Positions 11,202-22,748 of a stretch of 64,000 nucleotides of DNA are shown here, piece by piece. The first letter of the stretch is position 1. Each line of letters opens with the position of its first letter. The stretch spans positions 310,001 to 374,000 of the forward strand of contig CAJSYZ010000006.1 in the NCBI GenBank assembly GCA_910574455.1. Reading direction: 5' to 3'. This DNA is from Trichaptum fuscoviolaceum. Its lineage: Eukaryota; Basidiomycota; Agaricomycetes; Hymenochaetales; Trichaptaceae. The position numbers and the translations under genes were made by a program. The notes under the pieces were generated by a model that was not told the DNA's origin, did not search any database, and saw only the letters and a program-made list of their open reading frames with translations.

Positions 11202-11991
11202 GACAGTTGTAACACTCCCTAGTATTTCCCCAGAGACTGTTTACACTCTGCAGCCCACATGTACCCCTACAGCTGTAACACCAATTATACATGGGACTGA
11301 TGTAGACATGCAGGAATCTAGCAGAATTACAATATCTATAGCTGATAAAATACATAAGAATTGTTTTTAACTAAAACGAAAGAAACAAAACAATTACAAA
11401 AGTTATTTACATTAGTCTGAGTTGAACCCGTAGCCTGTTGGATAGGTTACAAAGCAGGAAGGGTTCCGCCTGCCAACCTTTACCAGAGTTGGGGAGCTAA
11501 ACCCATTGACCCACTTGCCCAAGTAATTAGAAAAGTCAGTTATCATATATATCATATAACAACTCTCGTAAATTTACTAGATAAGATATTATACATTTCC
11601 AGCAATACTATTATTGATTAAAAGGAACCAAACAAGATAATCAACAATAAGAAATATATTTAAAAGGTATACAGGATAATGCTTCAGTACAGAAAGGTAT
11701 AACATATCTATAGTATCTAAAAAAAAAGTTATGTAAAACGTTTCTGAACCACAGACACCTTAATGTGAACCACTGTATTGCTGCATATAGTTACGTAAGG
11801 CAGAGCTGTACTACCGAGAGCTGAAAATGTGAGGAGTAGTAAGCTAAATCCTGTAAGTAATGGTGTAAAGTTACGTACAAAAGTTGCGTAACAAGTTACG
11901 TAAAGACAAAAAAGTTATGTATGTACCACTAAAGTTGCGTAAAGCATGCAAAACCTCAAAGCTCGAATACTTGTCGATAAATGCTGTCATA
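11202..11991 (-). repeat. Right TIR of the 9-kb element (uninterrupted copy)
   Basis: This intact ~790-bp arm is the inverse of 3011-3429 plus 8314-8684. It is the reference that shows where the Helentron-like element entered the other arm. It contains the same TTACGYAACTT motifs, inverted, near its outer end. Confidence 0.88.
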
Positions 11992-11997
11992 AAATAA

Positions 11998-14900
11998 CTT
12001 TTGCGAGACAATTCTTCTGGCGATGCGTTGCAATATAGACATCAAGTTCATAGGTTCAGGACAATCTGCGAAAGCCGTATTATACTACATAACAGACTAC
12101 ATAACAAAGTCACAATTGAAAGCACATACGGCTTACTCAGCTCTCAAAACAGCAGTTCTAAAGTTGAGATCAGAGCAGAATGAGACAGACCCAGAAGATT
12201 ACGCCTATAAAGCAAAGCAGTTGCTCATAAAATGTGCTAACTCTCTTATCAGCAAGCAAGAACTGTCCGCTCCGCAGGTATCTTCCTACCTGATGGGTTA
12301 TGGTGACCATTATACGTCTCACTCATTCCGTTTTCTGCACCTCCCTTCATTTCAAGCGTTCGTCAATGACCAAATGCAAAAACAGTCAACTGATTCTTGT
12401 GAAGAAGTATCCCGTACCAATCATGTTCCCACTTCATTTGAATCCACTGACTCGAACAATGAAGAACAACAAACCAGTGCTGAAGAGCCACAAGACAACG
12501 ACGATGAAGAAGACTCCCTTGAACCCTCGTACGATGACGTTGTAATAGGATCAAGTGGAAATGGACACGTCAAGGCTATTCAAAACGACGTTACTGATTA
12601 CACGATGCGTAGCTTAGACGACGAGAACACGGACCTCTGGTCGTTCATATCAATGTATGACAAACAGACTATGAAGAACGACAGAACGAAATCCGATAAT
12701 TCTACGTCTAAGGGACGGCCTTGCAATCGACGATCTAATTTCCTTCCATCCCATCCAGAAGCCTCAACACACATCCTCCGGCAGCGCTGCCCAGAAAATT
12801 TCTACGTTCCCGTTCCGACTTGCGCAATACCAAACTCTGCCATCGATGCAAAGAAGGAAAAGCACGCACAGTCCATGTTGCTTCTCTTCAAACCTTGGAG
12901 GTCGGCTCATGACCTTTTAGAAGAGTGTGAAACGTGGTTTGAAGCCTACAATGTTTTCTTACAAAGCATTTCGGCCGATAAATTTCGAATCATTAAGAAC
13001 ATGCAACTACTTCACGAATGTAAAGACGCGCGTGACAAAGACTTTGCCAATAGAAGTTCGAAACGTAGAAGATTAATTCGATCGCTAGACATCAACAAAG
13101 GAGAAAGAATTGCAATCGATGGATCACTTGACGATTTTTTGGGTGAGGACGATCAGGTTGTAGATCGGCTGCAAGACATGAAAAAGGCCGAAAACAAAAG
13201 ACGATTGAAGGAACTCAAAGAGCAAGAAGAAGCAGTCGAAGCAGCAAGAGCTAACGGACTATACTCTAACCCATACTCAGATTTCATGGACATTTGCGAT
13301 GAATACCGTCCACAGTCAATTGAAAGTGTACATAGACTTGTCACAGACGAAGGTCAGCAAGAGAGTATCTGGAGAGAAGCCTACGAGAAAAGACGATCAG
13401 CCCACAAGCAGAACCTGAAAGGACAACAAGCCCGCGCAACACAGCGAACTCCCGAACACGTTTCTTCCGTTCGCAGAGCCGAAAATTTCTCTTCACTTCC
13501 GATGTCTATATCATCAATTGACCTTGCACCGAGCCGTAGGACGAATCAAAGTGAGAAAACCCCAGTAAGTGCTAATGATCATTCCGAAGACAAGTTGAAA
13601 ATAGTCAATGATATTTCCCTCTCATTCACCCTTAATGAAGAACAAGACCGTGCCTTTCGAACGGTTGCGATGCATGCAATCTCCAACAGACCTTGCTGTC
13701 CCTTAAATCTCTTCATTCACGGGCCCGGCGGCACCGGCAAGTCTCGTGTTATTGATGCGTTGAAAGCCCTTTTCTCAGCTATAGGTCAGGATAGAAGATT
13801 TCGCCTGTCTTCCTACACAGGAGTGGCTGCCAAAAATATCCAAGGAATGACTCTGCATTGCCTCTTAAACCTGTCACAAATCGGTAAGGAAAACAAGAAT
13901 ACTTCAAAATCCGAAGCCGAACTATTCGAAATGTGGACAGGAGTGGAGTATTTGTTCATCGATGAAGTTTCTATGATCGGAAGCGAACTTCTAGCTGATA
14001 TTAGTGCTGCTCTCAGTATTGCTAAAGCAAATGCAGAACCCTTCGGTGGGATAAGTGTCATATACGCAGGGGATTTCTGTCAACTACCACCCGTTGCGGA
14101 CACTAGACTGTACACACCCTTTGAAAACAAAACTACTCCCTATGCTTCTCTCAATAAATTGTCACAGAAAAGGCTGCTAGGTCGATCTGCATGGCTCTCC
14201 TGCGATAGCGTGGTAGAACTCCATCAGCAGATGCGCCAACAAGGTACGAAAAACGCACGTTTTAGGCAATTGTTGGATCGACTACGAATGGGCAAATGCA
14301 ACTACGAAGACATCGAACTCTTGCAGTCTCGCGTGTTAGAAATAGCGCAAGAGAACTTGGGTACCCCACAATGGCAAACCGCACCTATCATAACGAAAAG
14401 CAACCACGTGAAAGACGCTCTTAATGACAATGGCGCACAGGCGTTCGCAGATCGACATGGAAAGGAATTACACTATTATCACGCCACAGACTTTCGCTCG
14501 AAAAGACAGGTAACCAAGCAATTACAAGAGGAACTGTACACTTTCCATTCCGGTAAGACAAAACAAGCTCTTGGTCGCTTACCACTCGTAGAAGGAATGC
14601 CCGTCATATTCACTCAGAACTACGACGTCGCAGGCGGAATTGTAAACGGCTCAACTGGTATCCTCAAATCAGTGAGATATACGGAAGACGAGAATGGTTT
14701 CAGATATGCTGAGTCGTGCGTTGTTGAAGTCTCAGACATAAATTGCGAGCCAATGCCTGGCTTGCACGGCAAAGAAGTCGTTGCCCTTGCAGAACTTACG
14801 GAATTCAAAATCAAAGATTTCCGTACTGATGAGAAAGCAACGTTTACCAGAAAGCAACTACCAATACAACCAGCGTTCGCTATGACTGACTACAAGTCTC

Positions 14901-15349
14901 AAGGCAGGACTCTCAAGTACGCCATCGTCGACTTGACCGCTTGCACTGGCTCCCAGTCACCGTATGTCATGGTATCCCGAGTGACTTCCTTAGATGGCTT
15001 ACTCGTCCTTCGGGCCTTCAACAAGGAAAAGGTTTGTTCTAATCCCTCGCAAGACCTCCGAATTGAAGTGAAAAGAATTAAGTCACTTCATGCAAACACC
15101 GAAAGACTATTTGCCGATGACCTACACTTCTGCCGAGCAGATCCATCACACAAGGTACAAAGTGAATTGCTGAAAAACTTAGCCCCAGAAAGCATGCAAC
15201 CAAAACCAAAGCCCTCCACAGGCGGTTCGTCGGCGCACTGTGCTCCAACGCAACCGACGGTCCCCGCATGCACTCGGACAGGGGCCCCTACGTTCAATTC
15301 CCGCGTTCCGCCGCCTATGCCTATCCCGATCGTAAGTGTCTTCAGATAG
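11998..15349 (+). CDS. Helitron RepHel protein, C-terminal part (Rep tyrosines and PIF1-type helicase)
   Basis: This is the second half of the Helitron transposase. It opens with MRCNIDIKFIGSGQSAKA, followed by YYITDYITK, which carries the Rep catalytic tyrosines that attach to cut DNA. A charged linker follows. The PIF1-like helicase has Walker A GPGGTGKS at about 13721-13744, the Walker B region FIDEVSMIG near 13957, YAGDFCQLPP near 14063, and the C-terminal MVSRVTSLDG near 14967. The tail is Pro-rich. With 6-3010 the reading frame totals 6357 nt, or 2119 codons, with no stop. The protein would be about 2118 residues if the insertion were absent. Confidence 0.9.
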
Positions 15350-16049
15350 AATTTATCAATTTATCATGCTAAACCGTAATGCCTCAACTCTTCCAAAGCA
15401 CACCGTGTGTTCTGGAGCATCGTCTAATGCCCAGGACTCTCCTGAATCACATTCGTCCGAGTATCAAGGACATCCGAACAACCCGACGGACCACCGTTCT
15501 CCTATACCTCTGGCACATTCACAATCAATCTTCACCATTTCGACCCCTTTTCTCCCTGAACCCGGTCACCGAAGTGAGACATTCACATCCGAAAACCTTC
15601 GACCGTACCTAGAACCAGCCCTTCAACGAGTACGTTCCGCGTCTCATGCAAAAATCTGCAGTAATTTACGTTGACGTTACAGACTTCCACAACCCTCAAT
15701 TTCCCGCAAAGCCTTGTACTTTCCGATCACACACAAACTTTTCAACCTCTTCCACCCGACTCACCGACCGACGCCCAAACTTCCAGACCTTCTTTGCTGA
15801 CAGACTCACCCGATGTACCGCACTCCGAATCGTCGCTCACAGAAAAAAACCGTCCCGCCTCATCGCGTGGAGACCTGGTCCCGACAACTAGGCCTTCAAA
15901 GAAGCAGAGACTGAAATAGATAAAAGGATCATCTACTCTTTTCTTTTCCCCAACGACCTCGTCCTTCATCGTTCTTCATTCTTCACCATCTTCTCTACCC
16001 TACAAATCAACCTTAAACTACTATCTACCTTCATACTACTCAGAACACT
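15350..16049 (+). other. Gap between Helitron helicase and accessory gene
   Basis: Pro- and Ser-rich overlapping open frames (15336-15919) show no recognisable domain and probably mark the decayed or spliced 3' end of the helicase gene. The pyrimidine-rich stretch 15930-16045 upstream of the ATG at 16050 looks like a fungal promoter/5' UTR. Confidence 0.4.
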
Positions 16050-17514
16050 ATGTCCGCTCACCCTACTGTCACCACCGACTCTGCGCTGTATCGACAGTGT
16101 ATTGATTTCGTCCAGCAAAATATCCTGGAGCTATCTCATTCCCCAGATTCCATTATGCGCGTTGACGTCGCCAGTGACTTCAAATTCGTCGCTGACGCTA
16201 ACTCAGCACACGGCATCTTCGCTGATCCCACTGGCAAAACGGTTAAAAGTATCCGAGGTATTGGAGAACTCGGGCGTAATCAGATGACCGATCCATATTT
16301 CTCTCTCACAAACATGGGAAAACCCGGTGTACGTATTCTTTTAAGTCTATCGTCACTTCCTACGGTTACTTACCGTAATGTTACCAGTCCATTACACCGC
16401 AGAGAATTACGTCTCAAAAGACTAAACTCTACGTTCTTGTTCCCGGATCTCTAGATCTGTCCGAGGAGTGCAACGATCTTATTTGCAATCAATTCCGCGT
16501 GGCACACGAAGTACAAGCATTACACGAAAGTACGCTGCAGCAGCCAACGGATGGTACGAAGTTACACTTCTGTCTACTGCATATCTGAATGCCTGATTGT
16601 CGTCGCACAGAAAACGGTATTCGTGTTCACGATCTCATTCGAGAAGGGGACGGAAAGTCCATGGTCACAACCCTTTCCTCCGAAGACAAAATGTGGACAA
16701 AGGCGTACGGTGAGCCTGCCAAACGCAAGGACATATTCAAGAAGGATACCGTAAAGGAGGAGCCCATAGCTGGTAAGGTCGTTCATTACACTCGATTCTG
16801 AGCATTCGCAAACTTACATCGTTATAACAAGATACGCTTGCCACTTGGAACGACCCAAACGGCATGTACGCGAACGTGTCAGGAAAGAACAGTTATAAGC
16901 TCAACACGGAGCTCCAGGTATACGACGCTGACGACATGCTCGTGCACCCAAGTAACTACCACAATGTTCTCCTTCCAGGTGCATGGGTCATCTTTGACGC
17001 TCATATACGCCTGTAAGCAAATCAATAAACATTTTGAACCATGACTGAATACACTTCTCCTTCTAGATGGGACTTCACCCGATCAGACGCAAGGGACAAG
17101 ACCCCTGCTAGCAAGACTCGGACATATCACTGGGAGTTCTCCGCAGTTCGAGTCATTATGCCTCCTATCCAACCGGTGACAAAGAAGAGACCAGCAGAGA
17201 CAGCGTTAGCCCCTGCCCCCCGTCGTGAAATGAAATTTCGTAAACTCACTGACGTCCTGGGTATTCCTACATCACAGCTTATACTTGCGCACCACAACGC
17301 CTCCCCATCCTCTGCGTCGTCATCTAGCCCGTTATCTGGCGAATCGAGTTCTTCAACAACTCCAACTTCCATTGCACTTACGTCGTCGAGCAATAATCTT
17401 CCTTCGAGCGCTCAGGCGAAGACTGTCAAGAAGAATGCAGGAAGGGCCGGGGGAACGTCCAAGAAGGGTAAAGAGAAGGAAAGTGACTTCGAGCAAATGG
17501 AGGAAGACATGTAG
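16050..17514 (+). CDS. Helitron-borne accessory protein, unknown function
   Basis: A five-exon gene with consistent phases: introns at about 16329-16386, 16560-16617, 16772-16831 and 17013-17068. The spliced protein is about 375-380 residues. It starts MSAHPTVTTDS and has a folded-looking core with SQKTKLYVLVPGSLDL, DPNGMYANVSGKNSYKL and a beta-rich segment ending LLPGAWVIFDAHIRLWDF. It ends in a Ser/Thr/Lys-rich acidic tail. I do not recognise the family. Its place between helicase and terminal hairpin, on the same strand, suggests it travels with the Helitron. An ssDNA-binding role by analogy with other Helitron accessory proteins is conceivable, but no OB-fold can be proved by eye. Confidence 0.55.
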
Positions 17515-17943
17515 ACAATATGCGCAACATAAGAGGGACCACGGTTTCTGATCGCATAACGATTGCATTGCATTAGAGTTGGACATAGTTTCATAATAAG
17601 CTTTATTAATTTGGGAGGATATAGAAAATGAAATAAAAAGACGCGGTAGAAAAGCACTTCTTGGTTTCGGAAGGGAAATACAATCGTGGAAGTGAGACAG
17701 GAATAGGGCTTATGTACTGAATCCTCTTCCTTAGTGAAAGACCGACGGCCTTCCGAAACGTGACAATTGCATAGACAACATCCGAGACGGCACGCACTTG
17801 TGCGACATCCGCATTGGAAAAGCAATAAGTACATGCTCCATTATGATTACCATTGAAAGACGCTCCATACCTGTTTAAAAAGTCCAGCAGTACCGCTCCC
17901 TGAAAAGATCACTTTAGACCTGCGCTACAGAACGGAAGAGAAT
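17515..17943. other. Intergenic stretch between the two accessory genes
   Basis: About 430 bp. The minus-strand open frames here are uninterpretable; I see no gene. Confidence 0.4.
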
Positions 17944-18473
17944 ATGGAAGACTTTCCCGTTGTGTTCGACACGCAATGTGTCTCATCTTGTTCCGTGAGT
18001 GAGCGGATATTGCACAATGCACATTATCTTAAAGTTGAAAGCAGGTTGCAGAATCATTCCATAACACATTACGATGCGCGCTTTTCCGCTTATCTCAAAC
18101 CGACCCTGTTATAATAACCATACCACGGCGATCGATACTTGATGAGAGCTTGAAGACCATTGCCGAAGACGTTTTTGTGGGAGACCACATCGCCCACCCC
18201 CTTGAATTCCGAACCTTCAGTATCGGAGATCCCTCGCAACGGAGCACGAAGTGGTCGACGTACACGCTTGTATATACAAGTAATACTTCGGCACAACACA
18301 CGAGCAGTACGAGACACTGGAATGCGAACTGCAGTCTGCGAGGAAATGCAATAGTAATGAAGCATGATGATGTTCATGGTAAACAATTCACTGACTTTCC
18401 TACCGTCGCGGAGGCATGGGAAGTCGCACAATTTGTTGCGCACGCATTCGATGAAATGTTATGTACAGTGTAG
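17944..18473 (+). CDS. Small two-exon gene, hypothetical, probably Helitron-borne
   Basis: ATG at 17944 opens a 17-codon first exon (17944-17994). A 50-bp GTGAGT...GCAG intron (17995-18044) leads in frame to a 143-codon second exon ending in TAG at 18473. The product is about 159 residues, beginning MEDFPVVFDTQ, with CSLRGNAIVMKHDD and FTDFPTVAEAWEVAQF near the C-terminus. The phase match across the intron supports a real gene. I do not recognise the family. It ends ~300 bp before the putative Helitron terminus and shares its orientation with the other Helitron genes. Confidence 0.5.
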
Positions 18474-18771
18474 AAAGCAGGCTGCCTTTTATTAGGTTAA
18501 AGACGGAAACAATATACAGTTACGATGATATTGCGGAAGCCGAAGGGCACACTTAACACAGGATAGCGTAGCAAGTAAAGAGGAAAAAGTGCTGTCAATG
18601 ACGATGCACACTATTTGGCTAGAAAGATGCGTGAGAATGAAAGTGGCGTGGAATGAAAGTGGCGTTGAAGTTGAAAGTGCCGAGAACTTCGCACTGGCAA
18701 GTGGTCAAGAACACGTGACCCAGTTAGTAATACAAATTGGGGAAAAAATATCACGTTCTTAAAACTGAAAA

Positions 18772-18821
18772 GCCCCGAGGGGGTCTCGGGTTTTGCCTGC
18801 GCATTGCAGGCCCCTCGGGGC
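18772..18821 (+). other. Probable 3'-terminal compound hairpin of the autonomous Helitron
   Basis: An 11-bp outer stem, GCCCCGAGGGG (18772-18782) with CCCCTCGGGGC (18811-18821), encloses GTCTCGGG and an inner GCCTGC/GCAGG stem. The layout is the same as in the Helentron-like element end at 8263-8311, where the middle segment mirrors the 5' terminus. By analogy the unseen 5' end of this element should begin near CCCGAGACC. Confidence 0.55.
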
Positions 18822-19123
18822 GTTATAATCGGATGTCGTCCCGATTTGGCAATATCAGGGAGCTACCATGCAGACGGCAGCATATCATCTGATATCATCA
18901 TGCTGCCATCCGACAAGGCCTCCATCGTACTGCCAGCACTCTGGTAATTAGATTATAGGTATGCTATCGGTCTGATGTAGCTATTAGATACAGCTAGAAT
19001 CAAATATAAGAGTCTTAAAATCTACTGTATTCATGTACCAGTCAGATAGTTGTCTGTATGAAGGTTATATGGACTGTAACATTCACACAATTAACAGCAG
19101 AACAAGTTCTATTTTCCTATATT
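18822..19123. other. AT-rich spacer
   Basis: No gene seen. It contains GATATCATCATGCTGCCATC-type sequence (18890-18910) with local inverted symmetry to CATGCAGACGGCAGCATATC (18867-18886). It marks the boundary between the Helitron end and the block of host-gene fragments. Confidence 0.35.
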
Positions 19124-20445
19124 CTACTGTACAATAGCTTGACCATCTATATCCGCGGAAATATTTGCGCTGTACGCACTTAGCACGTAAATTTTCACTA
19201 TGAAGATCTTCTGCGAAGTCATCTCCTCGAACAAGATCTCCGCCGACTGCGCATCACCCACACGACAGCACGCGGCAATGACGGCCCCGTAGGTCACCGA
19301 CAACGGACGTATGAGGTTCGCCTTCATATACTGGAAGAGTTCCACCGCATTGTCCACCTTGCGCGCCTTCGACAGCTTGGAGATGATCGTGTTGTAAAGG
19401 AACAGATTCGTTGTGACCCCCCGGAACTGCGCTTCTTCCCATAGCGCGAGTGCGTTCGAGCTGTCGTCGGTGGAATCCTTGATGCACTGGATGAGCGCGC
19501 CGTACGCGTCAGCCGAGGGCATGCCTCCCAGGTCGATGATCCGCTGGCGGTGCACGTGTGCATTGTCGATCTGGTCACGGAGCGCGAGCGAGATCATCAT
19601 GGCGTCCTCGATCGAGTACCAGCCCATGGACTGCTTCTCTTTGTTGCTCTCGAGCGCCTTCAGCACGCGCTGTCCGTCCCAGTACAGCCTGTTCACCTTC
19701 TCCGTGTCGTTCAGGAGCCCGAAGGTAGCTATCAGTCGGCCAATCGCGTCAGGCATGGCAAAAGTGTCGATGGCGGCACCAGATTCGTAGCGGATCCATG
19801 CGATCTTGGGCGTCACCTTCGGGTTTATGGGATAATACTCGTCGACGCTGCAGCTGAAGAACTGATCGAGCTTGGCGGGCCGCTGCGCCCGAGCGAGTAC
19901 GGGATGGCGCCTGCGCGGTATTCCAGATTGAGTACCCGGTCGAGGAGGTACGACACGGTCTCGTCGAACTCCTCTTTAGGAAGATCAGGATGGTGGCGGA
20001 GATGCTCGACATTGAGCTCGAGGACGGTGATCCGGTCGTAGTAAACCGTTGCGATCGGCCACATCCAGCAGAGTGTGGTATAGGCGGTTGAGTTTGGGGA
20101 GCAGTTTCTCCTTGGCCAGTGCTTCGAGTATCGTGTTCCAGGCGGCTTGGTTGGGGCGCGGTGTGCGCAACGAAGGCTCCAAAGCGTAGCATCCGATCGA
20201 ACCACGCGAGGGCCGAGTGAATGTCATCACTCCGTATAAACCCGGTTATGAAGACAGTATAGACCGCTGTGCAGGGAGGGTGGTCTTCATTGTGCGTCGC
20301 CGCTGACGAGGCTCGTGTTCGCCCTTGTTGTGGTCGATGATGAAGAGACTCGACGCAGTTTGACGCGAGACGTACACGAGTCGGTACTTCTTCGAAGTCC
20401 TTCCAACTCGTTCCTGCGCTCCCAGCCGCTCCCGTCCATTGTCGA
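19124..20445 (-). pseudogene. Pentatricopeptide-repeat (PPR) protein fragment
   Basis: The longest clean part (19124-19816) encodes PPR-type helical repeats such as LFLYNTIISKLSKARKVDNA and VTYGAVIAACCRVGDAQSAE. PPR proteins bind organellar RNA, usually in mitochondria. Further upstream pieces (YTVFITGFIRSDDIHSALAW near 20220-20280, AAWNTILEALAKEKLLPKLN near 20110-20150, VSYLLDRVLNLEYRAGAIP near 19900-19960) lie in different frames, so several frameshifts break the gene. The C-terminus stops in AT-rich sequence at 19124 and looks truncated. It abuts the SEC27 fragment on the same strand, an arrangement best explained by fragment joining. Confidence 0.75.
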
Positions 20446-20454
20446 CAATCTAGA

Positions 20455-22748
20455 AAGAAAGGCTTCCTCGAAGGATGCTGTAGTGAAAAATTGGGCTGGC
20501 AGGCCCTTGTGGGAGAAGCCGCCCAGGGCTCGCTTAAGTACAAGCCAAGAGCGCAGCTTCCGGCCCTCTGTCGGTCTTCAGCAGGTCGACGCATGCAGTC
20601 GTGTTGCCGTGCTGCAGCCGGCTCGCGAACGCAAGGCTATTCTGGCCCTTCTCATCTACAAGAAATCGTCAGAAAACTACACCACTATTTGAGACAGTAT
20701 GTATACTCACCGGCCTGCTCAGCGAGTTTCGTGAGACCATCCCGGTCGCCTATTGCTAGCAGAAGGAGCATGAGAGCGTTCAGATATCCCGCATTCTCAA
20801 AACATTCCCGTGCGAGAACGAAGCGCCAGACGGCCAGCGCAAGGTCGCCGACGGCTTTCCACTACGTCTCCGCATCGTTTTCGGGTGTTATACGTGCGAT
20901 CTCCAGGGCCGCGTCTTGATCGTCGAGTTGAAGCGCGAGGTCGAACTTATGATCAGGGTCTGTCATAACCTGTAACGCGAGCTCCTTAAGATCAGAGCAA
21001 TTGAGTCAGTTCTTCTGTTGAGTTTGATGATTCTCAAAGACGTACCCCGCCTTCTAGGAAATGTGCGACTTTGCTCCGCTGCTCTTTTGGTACAGTCGGC
21101 AGAATCTCCTCCGCAGCCTCCATATCCCAACGCAGAATAGCACTCCCATACTCGATGAGGTTCGAAGACAGGGAGTAACCAAACACATTGATGTCTTTAA
21201 TGGCGAGATAAAAGCGGTTGCGAGTGGGGATGTAGCCCAGCAAGTACATTGGGCTATCATTCCATGTCAGCGTGTAGAAGTTGATGATGAAGAGAGGAAA
21301 CTTACTCATCGAAATGTGTTACGGTCTGTGTTCACTGCCAATCAAGTAGTTAAGCTGCTTGCGGCATTCGTGTAGATGAAACAGTCGCCGATCCACTTCG
21401 AGGTCTTGACGCTAAAATATTAAGGTCAATTAAGAAGACTACCAACGAAAGAGTGAGCAAGAAATCATACCTTTTAGAAACTTCTACGGCAACGTATGAT
21501 CCAGCACCCTTCATTGCCGGACTACTCCTCTCCTTGAATTTCTTGTACACCCGCACCTTCATCCGCCCCTCCAACACAGTGTTCGTGTATGAGTCTGTTG
21601 CCCATACGAAGGAAGAGCCGCTGCCGACTGCCTTGTTTCGCCAGGCCAGCGCAGTATAGATTGTATACTCTCCGTCTCCGACCATGGCGATGAAGCGCCC
21701 GTTGGGAGAATATTGAAGGGACGTTGCGAAAATTTCCGTCGTACCGAGTTCTCGCATAGACAGCGGTATGCGTTGTCCTTCAGGCGTCTCGTCTTCCGCA
21801 GCGCCTTGGAGGTTGACAGACAAGACTTCTGTGTCGCGGGTGTACACCAGTTTGCCTGATGGGTCCATGGTATAGGAAGGCTCGTCCCGGCCAAGTTTGA
21901 CCACGACCACACCTTCGTCATATCCTACGCCAACCTCCTTCCACCCTGCGGTCGGATGGCGATGCACCATGCGTTGCTTAAGGTAATTTCTAGGCGGTAT
22001 GTGCCCGAGTTCCAGATCTTAATCGTCCTATCCTTCGAACCGCTGACGATCAAGGAAGACTAGGGTGGAATACGGCAAACGAGAAGTTGTTGGTGTGTCC
22101 CTCCGTCGCTTGTACACGACTTTTGCTGAGGTAGTCCCAGATTTGACCTTTCGTCGTCACCGCTCGTGACAAGATACGGCTCGTCTGCACCGGGATAGAA
22201 GTCGACATAACTTATGCCGCCCTTCTCATGTGCCTCAAGGGTGAAGTTTGGCGTCGAGGAGCCGATCGACCACATCTTCACGGTGCGGTCAAGACAAGAC
22301 GAGGCGAAGGTGTTGGTATCCTTGGGGTTGAATACAAGGTTCATGATGTAGTGCGTGTGACCTTCGAGTATCTTCAAAGATAATTAGACTGAGTCTGATT
22401 TTAGAGCAGTGATTTTACGCACCCAAATACACTTCCACTGATTATCCTAGTCCCAAGCCTTGACTTTCATATCAATGCTAAGTGTTGGGTGGACAACAAG
22501 GCATCGAATGTAGTCAGGATGGGCCTCGAACGCAGTCGCTTTCTCGTGAGTGTTGTGATTAAAGACCCGTAGCTGGAAGTCGTCCGAGCCGGCGATGAGA
22601 TAAACTGCACACAGCGAACAGCAACTTCAGCGACTTCGAAAGTTTTAATGAGGGCTATTGTAGATGTTGACGGTGCCGTTGTAGGATATACGGACTTAGC
22701 AAATTCAAAACCCCTGGGCCCGGGGTGGCGTGACGCTTCGGAGTTCAA
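20455..22748 (-). pseudogene. SEC27: Coatomer beta' subunit (Sec27/COPB2) fragment
   Basis: Pieces in order match the COPI coat subunit beta', which acts in Golgi-to-ER vesicles. WD40 sequence includes ILEGHTHYIMNLVFNPKDTN and ASSCLDRTVKMWSIGSSTPN (22270-22377), then DEGVVVVKLGRDEPSYTMDP and LAWRNKAVGSGSSFVW (21600-21930). The helical C-terminal part includes AEEILPTVPKEQRSKVAHFL (21070-21130) and FDLALQLDDQDAALEIAR (20890-20950). Frames shift repeatedly and stops occur. At least two introns remain. The 5' end is cut near 22700, within the first WD repeat (GTVNIYN), and the 3' end is lost after about 20460. Confidence 0.88.

Larger units (their letters stand above)
3011..11991. mobile_element. 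9-kb non-autonomous element with ~790-bp terminal inverted repeats
   Basis: Sequence beginning TATGACAGCATTTATCGAC at 3011 is the reverse complement of sequence ending at 11991. The similarity continues inward with few differences for about 790 bp once a secondary insertion at 3430-8313 is removed. The six bases AAATAA occur at 3005-3010 and 11992-11997 as a target-site duplication. Joining 3010 to 11998 restores the Helitron frame, so the borders are well supported. No transposase is recognisable inside, so the element is non-autonomous. The superfamily is not clear: very long TIRs are known from Mutator-like and foldback elements, but a 6-bp duplication is not diagnostic. Confidence 0.85.
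1..18821 (+). mobile_element. Autonomous Helitron, 5' end outside the window, interrupted
   Basis: The element is defined by a Helitron Rep-helicase reading frame (6-3010 joined to 11998-15349). Its 5' end must lie left of the window. A likely 3' end is the compound hairpin at 18772-18821, which has the same design as the end of the smaller Helentron-like element at 8265-8313. Two small intron-containing genes on the same strand (16050-17514 and 17944-18473) lie between helicase and hairpin and are therefore probably cargo or accessory genes. The element is split by a 9-kb TIR element at 3011-11991. The coding part is seen directly; the right border and ownership of the two small genes are inference. 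Confidence 0.75.

Noticed and set aside
18772..18821. Rho-independent-like terminator
   Set aside because: A strong GC hairpin, but the genome is fungal and the structure copies the transposon end at 8263-8311.
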